Positions 1 to 5,221 of a DNA stretch of 5,221 bases are shown one piece after another; position 1 is the first letter of the stretch; each line of letters begins with the position of its first letter. The stretch is taken from positions 1 to 5,221 of the forward strand of contig PIVH01000665.1 in assembly GCA_003354225.1 (NCBI GenBank), written 5' to 3'. Both the position numbers and the translations under genes were made by a program. This stretch comes from Globobulimina sp. (Eukaryota; Foraminifera; Rotaliida). Under the pieces are notes generated by a model. That model searched no databases, was not told the origin of the DNA, and saw nothing but the letters and a program-made list of their open reading frames with translations.

Positions 1-112
1 TATTCTTATTATCATTGCAGTGCATAATCCAGTGATCACCACACAATTTGCAAATATGACAATGGTAATTTGGTGGAGGACGGGATGCAGATTCTTTGGC
101 AGTGATTCCCAT
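1..112 (-). CDS. Zinc-knuckle (CCHC-like) protein, N-terminal fragment, runs off left edge
   Basis: Read on the minus strand from an ATG at 112-110, the frame stays open for 37 codons to the window edge. Residues 11-16 read RPPPNY and lead directly into cysteines at 18, 21 and 24, His27 and Cys32, followed by an Asn/Asp/Lys-rich stretch. The proline-rich lead followed by C-x2-C, then G-D-H-W and a last Cys is typical of eukaryotic zinc knuckles found in RNA-binding or ubiquitin-ligase-type proteins. The spacing here is C-x2-C-x5-H-x4-C, one residue longer than the classical C-x2-C-x4-H-x4-C. I infer zinc binding and probable nucleic-acid or protein binding; the rest of the protein is outside the window, so no specific function can be given. 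The ATG is the first in this frame after the T-rich gap, but the frame also stays open upstream, so an exon starting at an acceptor near 138 is an alternative. Confidence 0.5.
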   Translation of the reverse strand, partial: MGITAKESASRPPPNYHCHICKLCGDHWIMHCNDNKN

Positions 113-343
113 AATGAAATTAATTAAGTGCTTGTTGCTGACAAAGTTGATTGAGAAAGGTTTTGTTTTGTTTTGTTTTGTGTTTAAAATGTATGAGTGT
201 TGATCCTCACTTACTCTCTTTCTTTTTTGTATTATTTGCTAAACAATCATCAACATGTTTCAACGTTACGCTCATTTATAATTAATTTTATATTTAATTT
301 TCATAAAACCATATTGCGGTTTATGAGTTTTTAGAAGTAGCAT
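113..343. other. Non-coding gap between two minus-strand coding regions
   Basis: About 230 bases lie between the stop of the MRH-like coding region and the presumed start of the zinc-knuckle gene, both on the minus strand. The sequence is AT-rich with no credible ORF. On the minus strand an ATTAAA (complement of 293-298) lies about 46 bases past the stop at 344 and could be a weak polyadenylation signal. The only other clear structure is the TTTTG tandem repeat listed separately. On this layout it would hold the 3' UTR of one gene and the promoter of the next. Confidence 0.5.
161..180. repeat. Pentanucleotide microsatellite (TTTTG)4
   Basis: Four perfect tandem copies of TTTTG are directly visible, followed by a degenerate TGTTT. 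It is a simple-sequence repeat in the gap upstream of the minus-strand zinc-knuckle ORF. It probably arose by slippage; no function is implied. Confidence 0.9.
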
Positions 344-604
344 TTAACACAAATTTGTATGTATAACAAGACTGACAGCACATGGAGTTTCTGTATAAGA
401 CACCAAATAACTCGGCACTGCACCTCCACAATTCCATTGCACCGTAAATAAACTATCGATACTACATAGCCTGCCACCAATATATTGAAATATCCACACA
501 TTTATTTCTGAATCATAATAATATTTTGTATAACGTTCATCAACAGACATCCAGCTTGCAATTCTTGCATCAGTAAAGCTATTATTATTCCCATCACATC
601 TCAT
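344..604 (-). CDS. MRH-like (mannose-6-phosphate-receptor homology) C-terminal exon, diverged
   Basis: The minus-strand frame ends in TAA at 346-344 and is open back to base 625; the first ATG is at 604, giving 86 residues. Features: FQYIGGRLC (39-47), VQWNCGG (55-61), YTETPC (70-75) and a final cysteine (86). The spacing C47-x11-C59-x15-C75-x10-C86, a Y-x-G-G before the first cysteine and a Glu three residues before the third match the C-terminal half of MRH domains, as in glucosidase II beta and mannose-6-phosphate receptors, which bind mannose-type N-glycans in the secretory pathway. In that family an Arg between the first two cysteines and a Tyr five residues after the Glu contact the sugar; here these fall on Ser51 and Val77, so sugar binding may be lost. 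There is no signal peptide, so the 5' exons are missing or elsewhere. The frame is uninterrupted and reads like real protein. The assignment rests on cysteine pattern only and could be another Cys-rich secreted family. Confidence 0.5.
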   Translation of the reverse strand: MRCDGNNNSFTDARIASWMSVDERYTKYYYDSEINVWIFQYIGGRLCSIDSLFTVQWNCGGAVPSYLVSYTETPCAVSLVIHTNLC

Positions 605-605
605 C

Positions 606-2035
606 GATGGACAATATTGGGAGCATCAATTAAATGATGAAGTTGCCAATGTGGTCAATATGTTAACTACCAATTTTCAAACAACTTCAACGATTAAAAA
701 AGTCTCATTCAACGCTCCATACAATGAAATTATTGACAGTGGTTCCGGTAAAAGACATCCTTTGCTCCGATTACCAACCACAGCCTCCACATATTTATAT
801 GACGCAGACTGTGTGACTGGCAATGCAACGGATTATGCCGCCACATTGGATCTGTTGATTCAGAATGTTACATCTCAAGGTATCGCTGTTGCATATGACT
901 TACATTGGAATTGCCCTCAACCATCAAAGTTGCAATGTGCATGTATGTAATGTACAAATTTATAAATCAATTATACAGCAAACACAGTATATTAATATTC
1001 TCAGTTGAAGGTCCCGCACCATTCGCATTGAGAGAATTTGGTTCAGGCAATCCGGGAGCATTGGAATATTGGGATGTGATTTCTACAAAATATGCCTCAA
1101 ATCCTTACGTATTTTATGAATTATACAATGAGCCATTTTTCAAAGCAGGAATGGATAATTTCAATGTATATTACAATGGCAGTTCTGAGTATGTTGGGGT
1201 TGCGGAGATGTATAATATGATAAGAAACAATGACCCGACCGGATTGATCATAATTTCTGGAATGCAACAGTATGCATTTGATGCAGCGACACAAATCGCA
1301 TTTTATTTGAAATATTATCAGGATTATGGTGCTTATCCAACGAATGTGGTTTGGAATTATCATCCATATCAAGCACAGGGCCAAGGTCTGGAGAAAGCAA
1401 TCCAGGGAACATTGCGGATGCTGTTGGCTGGAAAGCAAATTGGTCCGGTCATGTTTACGGAGTTTGGCCAAGCGTGCTGTGGTGCGAATGTACAGAAATG
1501 CCCAAATGGTGCATCTGGACCGTGTGTTAATCATAATACGGGAGACTCGTTTGTTTATAATGTGGTGAATATGGCATATCAATACGATGTGTCATGGACA
1601 GCGTGGGCATGGTTAGGACCGTTGGTTTATGATTGTAATAATTTGCGAACATGTTATACTCTGAGGAATGAGGATGGAGCATATGTCGCCAATGGTACTT
1701 GGGGTGGAGCTCCGTGGGCATTGGTCTGGGATAATTATGTAAATAATGCAAATCCGACAGTTGGTGATAGACAAAAAGATGCAACGTCAGTGAATGTTGA
1801 ACCTACTGTTCATGAAAATGACGGATATTTGCCAAGACCGTGTATTATGGGGGATTACAATTTGCAATCTTTCTGTGGATTGGACACAGCCATAAGTATT
1901 ACAGCCATGAATTACAGTGTATTTGCAGCGGATTCTATATATCAATCTGTTTTGCCTGGAATGCCACCCAAAGGAAAATGTGCGAGTCAAGGATGCCCAT
2001 CACATCCATGCAGGACTTCTCCTCTTTGTGCGTAA
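606..2035 (+). CDS. Glycoside hydrolase family 5 (cellulase-like), 5' end unresolved, one intron
   Basis: Two exons in one frame (about 606-942 and 1005-2035) encode a GH5 TIM-barrel glycosidase, a retaining enzyme that hydrolyses beta-1,4- or beta-1,3-linked polysaccharides such as cellulose, mannan or glucan; the exact substrate cannot be read. All conserved GH5 positions are visible: Arg in LLRLP (codon 768), His in DLHW (903), Asn-Glu in LYNEP (acid/base Glu at 1130), His and Tyr in YHPY (1361 and 1367), nucleophile Glu in FTEFG (1460) and Trp in TAWAW (1610). The two glutamates are 110 residues apart, normal for the family. Several N-x-S/T sites and a Cys-rich tail (CASQGC) suggest a secreted protein; no carbohydrate-binding module is recognised. 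The frame is open from 534, but convincing protein starts near 606 (DGQYWEHQ). The first in-frame ATG is at 660, giving 437 residues after splicing and cutting into that region. No signal peptide or first barrel strand is present, so an upstream exon is missing or the gene is truncated. Confidence 0.85.
943..1004 (+). other. Spliceosomal intron in the GH5 gene
   Basis: The GH5 frame from exon 1 hits TAA at 948-950, while the downstream frame is shifted and resumes GH5 homology at EGPAPFALREF. A 62-base intron from GTATGT (943) to TTCTCAG (ending 1004) joins them in phase 1, so the split codon becomes TTT (Phe) and the junction reads LQCAFEGPAPF. The interval is AT-rich with a pyrimidine-containing 3' end. 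A second GT at 937 (GTGCAT) gives the same phase with two fewer residues, but it is a weaker match to the 5' splice consensus. Confidence 0.75.
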
Positions 2036-2141
2036 TACATTTTGATAATAATTTGAAACACGGAAACCTTTGAATTCTCCTCGCACACTGAAGATGGCGA
2101 CCACTTTCTCTTTACGCAAAATTCTTGACATAAATACATAC

Positions 2142-2213
2142 TTTACCTCACTGCAGTCACAAAGAAAATTAGCTCAATAGTTGTGACTGCAGCACTGCGG
2201 TGTGGTGAGTAAA
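2142..2213. repeat. Inverted repeat with extended, three-way-junction-like pairing
   Basis: The 12-base arm CTGCAGTCACAA (2151-2162) is perfectly complementary to TTGTGACTGCAG (2181-2192) across an 18-base loop. Outside it, TTTACCTCA (2142-2150) pairs with TGAGTAAA (2206-2213) with one bulged base, and the intervening CACTGCGGTG (2193-2202) can form a small third stem. This would fold as a cruciform in DNA or a branched hairpin in RNA. It begins about 105 bases past the GH5 stop, so it may lie in the 3' UTR. No tRNA features are present. It could also be a fragment of a small inverted-repeat transposon. Confidence 0.7.
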
Positions 2214-2346
2214 TGGGATTATATGATCATAAGTACCGTTTGCAATTGATATCCAATAGAAAACAAAACAAATAGCAGAGATTAAAAATAACTCTGAAAG
2301 CTAACTAAATATGTAAAGTAACACCACGATCAGCGGGTATGCAACA

Positions 2347-2398
2347 TCGCGAAATCTAAAATCGTTTTGCCGCGAAAATCACAACGAAAATCGCGAAA
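2347..2398. repeat. Cluster of CGCGAAA elements with partial dyad symmetry
   Basis: CGCGAAA occurs three times (2348-2354, 2371-2377 and 2392-2398), spaced 23 and 21 bases apart, in an otherwise AT-rich, CpG-poor gap. TCGCGA palindromes sit at both ends, and the right-hand AACGAAAATCGCGA is partly complementary to the left-hand sequence TCGCGA...ATCGTT. The spacing near two DNA turns and the local CpG enrichment could suit a set of protein-binding sites, or a relic repeat. The function is unknown. Confidence 0.55.
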
Positions 2399-2475
2399 GT
2401 AATGTTTACTGAAACCCTGGCTGAAAGAAGAAGCAAAGCGAGTAACCGGTGGTTGGTATATTGATTGTTGACTAT

Positions 2476-2490
2476 TGTGTGTGTGTGTGT
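2476..2490. repeat. Dinucleotide microsatellite (TG)7
   Basis: Seven TG units plus a trailing T are visible in the intergenic region. This is a simple-sequence repeat likely to vary in length between individuals; no further role is suggested. Confidence 0.9.
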
Positions 2491-2849
2491 TATCATTTAA
2501 TGATTAATAATGATTAAAAAGTCACAATAAATAACAAAACACATAAAAAACAACAAGCACATGGAACTTGTTTGAGATTTTGTCAGTATAGATGACTAAT
2601 CGCCAAAATCAAAATGCTTGTAACTTCCGCAATACTGATGCTATCCAAATTCTTTGGGGTGCAAAATGTATATAATTGAATTCTGCATCTTTTCTGCTAA
2701 AAATTTTTTGTCGCGGAGGTTTCAAAAAAATCAACATTTGACATTTCTACCTCCACTATACCTCCAGTTTTTTTCGAAAATTTAAATGCAAGCATATATA
2801 GTTAAATGCTCCATAAAAAAAAATATTTTGGATTCTTATCAGTAGGCTT

Positions 2850-2887
2850 GAAAAGTAGTTCTTCCTCGCAAAAGAAAAGTAGTTCTT
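2850..2887. repeat. Direct repeat of GAAAAGTAGTTCTT upstream of the sedolisin start
   Basis: The 14-mer GAAAAGTAGTTCTT occurs at 2850-2863 and again at 2874-2887, an offset of 24 bases, starting about 155 bases before the sedolisin ATG. Two identical 14-mers this close are unlikely by chance even in AT-rich DNA. They could be paired regulatory sites or a local duplication; the sequence alone does not decide. Confidence 0.6.
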
Positions 2888-3005
2888 TATTTAGGGTGTC
2901 AAATTGGCTCAAGAAACAAAAGCTGAGCGTCAAAATCTGTATATGTAAGTCCAACAGTTTTCTGGTTTAAAATTAAAATAAAGCCACTTTTCTTTTTACT
3001 GAAGC

Positions 3006-4715
3006 ATGATGCTTTCTTTCTTGTTCATTTCAATAGTTTATTGCGTGATGTTGGATGCTATATGTATCGATAAACCTGATCAGTTTGATCCATCATGGAT
3101 CAGAATTAAGAGAACAAATCCTAACACATCAATTGAACTTTTATTTGCATTGAAACAGCAAAACACTAACGTTTTGACAGAGACCTTATTAAACGTATCC
3201 ACTCCTTCTCATCCAAACTATGGAAAACATTTATCAACAAAACAGATCCATGAAATGGTAGCACCCTCAAACTCAACTATCCAAACAATAAAACAATGGT
3301 TATTATCTTTTAATATTCAAAAATATAACATCAACTACAAAACAATAAATGGAGATTTCTTAACTGCATTGACCACAATAAAAACTGCACAAACTTTACT
3401 TCATTGCAACTATTACGACTATTATAGCAGCAAAATAGGACAACAATATATCGTATCCAGACTTGAAACAAATTGCAATTATGACATTCCACCAAATATT
3501 GCAAAACATTTAGATTTCATATCGCCAACAAAACGTTTCCCATCAACCAAACATATAAAAACCTCCTCTGAGTCTACTCCTTCTCATTCACAGTTATTCA
3601 ATGATGTGACACCTGCATTTATCCAACAATTATATCAAATAAATAACACCAAAGGCAAATCACCACTCAATAAACAGGGAATCGCTTCGTTTCTGGGACA
3701 ATATTTCAATAACTCCGACATTGTAGCTTTTTGGAACGAATATAACATCTCAAACAATATTAACTCAGTAACCAGGATATCAAACAACGGCACTCAACCA
3801 ACAGGCCATGGCATCGAAGCGTCCATGAATACGGAATACATGACATCCATTGCTCAATCCATCCGCACCGAGATCTGGTACACTGCAGACATTGCAATTG
3901 GAAATAACAAAGTCATCACAGCAGAGCCGTTCTTGTTGTTTTTACTGAACCTATTAAACAGCACCAACCCTCCATGGCTATTTGCACTGAGTTATGGCGA
4001 TTATGAATTTAATTTAGGCTACGAATATTGCGCCAGATGCAACACAGAATTTGCTAAATTGGGCGCAATGGGCATTTCCATGCTAGTATCGAGTGGTGAT
4101 TATGGCGTCGGAGATGATGAGCAATGTTGCGCTCGACAGCCGGCACAATTTTGTCCCATGTTTCCAGCGTCGAGTCCCTTTGTAACGGCTGTGGGCGGAG
4201 TGACTGGCGGCTATGTCGGGCAATCACCAACGGGAGAATTTGCATGGCATCCCAGCGGTGGCGGATTTAGTAATTTCTTCGCAATGCCACAGTATCAAAT
4301 GGACGCAGTGCGGTATTTTATTCAACTGTCAACGGACATGAATCGATTGCCGGACGAGGCGCTATGGAATCAAACGGGGAGAGGCTATCCGGATCTATCT
4401 GGACAGTCATATTTGTGCGATATTGTTGTGAATGGTACATTGTCGGGTTTTAGCGGTACTGGATGTGGCGTGTCTATTGTTGGCGGAGTGTTTTCATTGT
4501 TGAATGATTGGAGGTTTCAATATAATATGAGCTCATTGGGATGGCTGAATCCCTTCATATATGATGTTGTTATGTATGATAGTTTGGTGTTTCCATCATT
4601 TCATATTTATTTCAGTCATATCATTGACGAATATTGTAATATAGTGATGTCTGTATGTTTTGTGCTGGTTGGTTTGCATTTATTTTTTTTATCTCGCATT
4701 TATTATTTTTTTTAA
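3006..4715 (+). CDS. TPP1/CLN2-like sedolisin (family S53), predicted inactive pseudoprotease
   Basis: Active relatives are lysosomal or secreted serine-carboxyl peptidases that remove tripeptides from protein N-termini. The 569-residue ORF starts MMLSFLF, a signal peptide of about 18-20 residues. A prodomain follows (about 28-190) with YGKHLS (72-77) and a WLLSF segment, then the S53 domain from VTPAF (about 201): EASMN (271-275), SYGD, SSGDYG (D365), FPASSPF (386-392), SGGGFSN (417-423) and SGTGCG (483-488). Family catalysis needs Glu, Asp, the oxyanion Asp and Ser. Here Glu271 and Asp365 are kept, but Asp is Asn275 and Ser is Gly486. Homology stops after LNPFIY (about 519); the calcium-binding C-terminus (GWDP-type motif) is absent, and the ORF ends in a hydrophobic stretch (545-562) that could be a membrane anchor or read-through of T-rich non-coding DNA. 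Around ten N-glycosylation sites fit secretion. The frame is intact over 1.7 kb, arguing against an ordinary pseudogene. A short intron near 4574-4615 and missed 3' exons are possible. Confidence 0.9.
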   Translation: MMLSFLFISIVYCVMLDAICIDKPDQFDPSWIRIKRTNPNTSIELLFALKQQNTNVLTETLLNVSTPSHPNYGKHLSTKQIHEMVAPSNSTIQTIKQWLLSFNIQKYNINYKTINGDFLTALTTIKTAQTLLHCNYYDYYSSKIGQQYIVSRLETNCNYDIPPNIAKHLDFISPTKRFPSTKHIKTSSESTPSHSQLFNDVTPAFIQQLYQINNTKGKSPLNKQGIASFLGQYFNNSDIVAFWNEYNISNNINSVTRISNNGTQPTGHGIEASMNTEYMTSIAQSIRTEIWYTADIAIGNNKVITAEPFLLFLLNLLNSTNPPWLFALSYGDYEFNLGYEYCARCNTEFAKLGAMGISMLVSSGDYGVGDDEQCCARQPAQFCPMFPASSPFVTAVGGVTGGYVGQSPTGEFAWHPSGGGFSNFFAMPQYQMDAVRYFIQLSTDMNRLPDEALWNQTGRGYPDLSGQSYLCDIVVNGTLSGFSGTGCGVSIVGGVFSLLNDWRFQYNMSSLGWLNPFIYDVVMYDSLVFPSFHIYFSHIIDEYCNIVMSVCFVLVGLHLFFLSRIYYFF

Positions 4716-5221
4716 ATCAACACCATATCAAATATCAACTGAAAAGTTTCATTATTGTAATGTTTTATGTGTTATCTCATCGATATTGTCATGTATTGGA
4801 ATGTTTAGCTTTTCCTAACCAACCATTTATTTTGCGTCAAATAATGAGAAATATAAAATGTGTCATCTCTCTTCACCAACAAATATGCGTATGAATAGTT
4901 ATATTTTTTTTATTTTTTTTTTCGTCAAAACTTTAAGAAATCAATTTAAGATTTCACCCATTTTTACAGACAAAAATGAGGGCCTTATGCAGGAATTTGC
5001 ATCCTGTTATCAAAGCTCAAAAAAGATACTAAAAGTCTGCCTCTGCCTTGATTTATAAAATCACTGCGAAGGTAGATAAAAAAAACAAATTTTCTCATTC
5101 AATACACACAAAATAAAACTAAAAATAACGAGATCGAGAAAAAACAGAAGACAACAACAAAAGAAAAGGCTGGTGATAAGCTAAGGCTGCCACGACCGTT
5201 TGATGAGTCTCTGCTTAATAT
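4716..5221. other. AT-rich 3' flank of the sedolisin gene, no supported gene
   Basis: This stretch has T runs near 4905-4922, A runs after 5078, and an AATAAA at 5112-5117 about 400 bases past the sedolisin stop. I looked in all frames for the missing sedolisin C-terminus and found nothing resembling it. Short ORFs here translate to Phe/Ile/Leu/Lys-rich low-complexity sequence expected of AT-rich non-coding DNA. From 5076 to the right edge one plus-strand frame is open and ends with a less biased stretch (AGDKLRLPRPFDESLLN), which may be the edge of a further exon; it has no ATG and no strong acceptor. Confidence 0.5.

Larger units (their letters stand above)
2036..3005. other. Intergenic region between GH5 and sedolisin genes
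   Basis: These 970 bases separate two same-strand genes and contain no ORF I can support. They hold a 12-base perfect inverted repeat with extra pairing around it (2142-2213), a cluster of CGCGAAA elements with partial dyad symmetry (2347-2398), a TG microsatellite (2476-2490), an ACCTCC-type element in two direct copies (2750-2755 and 2761-2766) and one inverted copy (2715-2720), several A and T runs, and a phased direct repeat (2850-2887). TATA-like strings near 2668 and 2793 lie a few hundred bases before the sedolisin start. No canonical AATAAA follows the GH5 stop closely. Confidence 0.6.

Noticed and set aside
2-126. Plus-strand open frame containing GCRFFGSDSHN, considered as a GH5 first exon
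   Set aside because: The opposite strand carries a far more specific zinc-knuckle pattern; linking this frame to GH5 would require splicing over the minus-strand MRH-like coding region with no supporting donor.
382-600. Search for a GH5 first exon with signal peptide between 344 and 605
   Set aside because: The plus-strand ATG frames here are short, lack a hydrophobic N-terminus, and stop soon; none joins convincingly to the GH5 frame.
1121-1582. 153-codon minus-strand ORF inside the GH5 gene
   Set aside because: It lies antisense to the GH5 catalytic core, is rich in Ile/His/Arg from reversed codons, and matches no family.
1326-2073. Several smaller ORFs on both strands overlapping GH5 exon 2
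   Set aside because: They are out-of-frame shadows of a clearly conserved GH5 reading frame.
2151-2230. tRNA or bacterial-type terminator at the hairpin
   Set aside because: There is no cloverleaf or TPsiC-like box, and no T tract after the stem; the context is eukaryotic.
4054-4245. 63-codon minus-strand ORF inside the sedolisin
   Set aside because: It is antisense to the best conserved part of the S53 domain and has no recognisable features of its own.
4655-5058. Two plus-strand ORFs after the sedolisin, Phe/Ile-rich
   Set aside because: Their composition is what T-rich non-coding DNA gives when translated; no motif continues the sedolisin C-terminus.
1-5221. CRISPR array, insertion sequence, operon-like or defence cluster
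   Set aside because: There are no regularly spaced repeats with unique spacers, no transposase or recombinase coding sequence, and the genes are eukaryotic with introns and wide spacing.

Overview
This is an AT-rich eukaryotic window. The main coding regions are long, at least one is interrupted by a spliceosomal-type intron (GTATGT...TTCTCAG, about 62 bases), there is no Shine-Dalgarno or operon layout, and the gaps between genes are rich in homopolymers and short tandem repeats. The proteins look like secretory or lysosomal degradative proteins of a free-living protist (an amoeboid or rhizarian-like lineage is a guess). I cannot name the organism, and the standard genetic code fits everything I read.

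Layout, left to right. Bases 1-112, minus strand: the first 37 codons of a gene that runs off the left edge and carries a CCHC zinc-knuckle-like motif. Bases 113-343: a non-coding gap with a (TTTTG)4 repeat. Bases 344-604, minus strand: the C-terminal end of a cysteine-rich protein resembling an MRH (mannose-6-phosphate-receptor homology) domain, open as far as base 625. Bases about 606-2035, plus strand: a glycoside hydrolase family 5 gene with one intron at about 943-1004; all the conserved GH5 active-site positions are present, but the 5' end (signal peptide and first beta strand) is missing or unresolved. Bases 2036-3005: a non-coding gap with a strong hairpin, a CGCGAAA cluster, a TG microsatellite and a phased direct repeat. 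Bases 3006-4715, plus strand: a tripeptidyl-peptidase-1-like sedolisin (family S53) with a signal peptide and prodomain. Bases 4716-5221: AT-rich sequence with no supported gene, although a frame is open at the right edge.

The most interesting gene is the sedolisin. Its fold and prodomain are well preserved, but the catalytic serine is glycine (residue 486), the catalytic aspartate paired with the glutamate is asparagine (residue 275), and the C-terminal calcium-binding segment is absent and replaced by a hydrophobic tail. It is best described as a predicted pseudoprotease. The MRH-like fragment likewise seems to lack two of the four residues that usually contact mannose. The GH5 enzyme, by contrast, looks catalytically competent.

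The GH5 gene and the MRH-like gene point away from each other and both lose their 5' ends in the same few dozen bases (about 598-660). This suggests a rearrangement or assembly junction, or 5' exons that cannot be recognised. The three main coding regions also share a composition pattern: their 3' parts are G-rich over C on the coding strand, and in the two long genes the skew flips inside the gene. I see no operon-like or defence-like system; the shared theme of secretory and lysosomal degradation is an inference.
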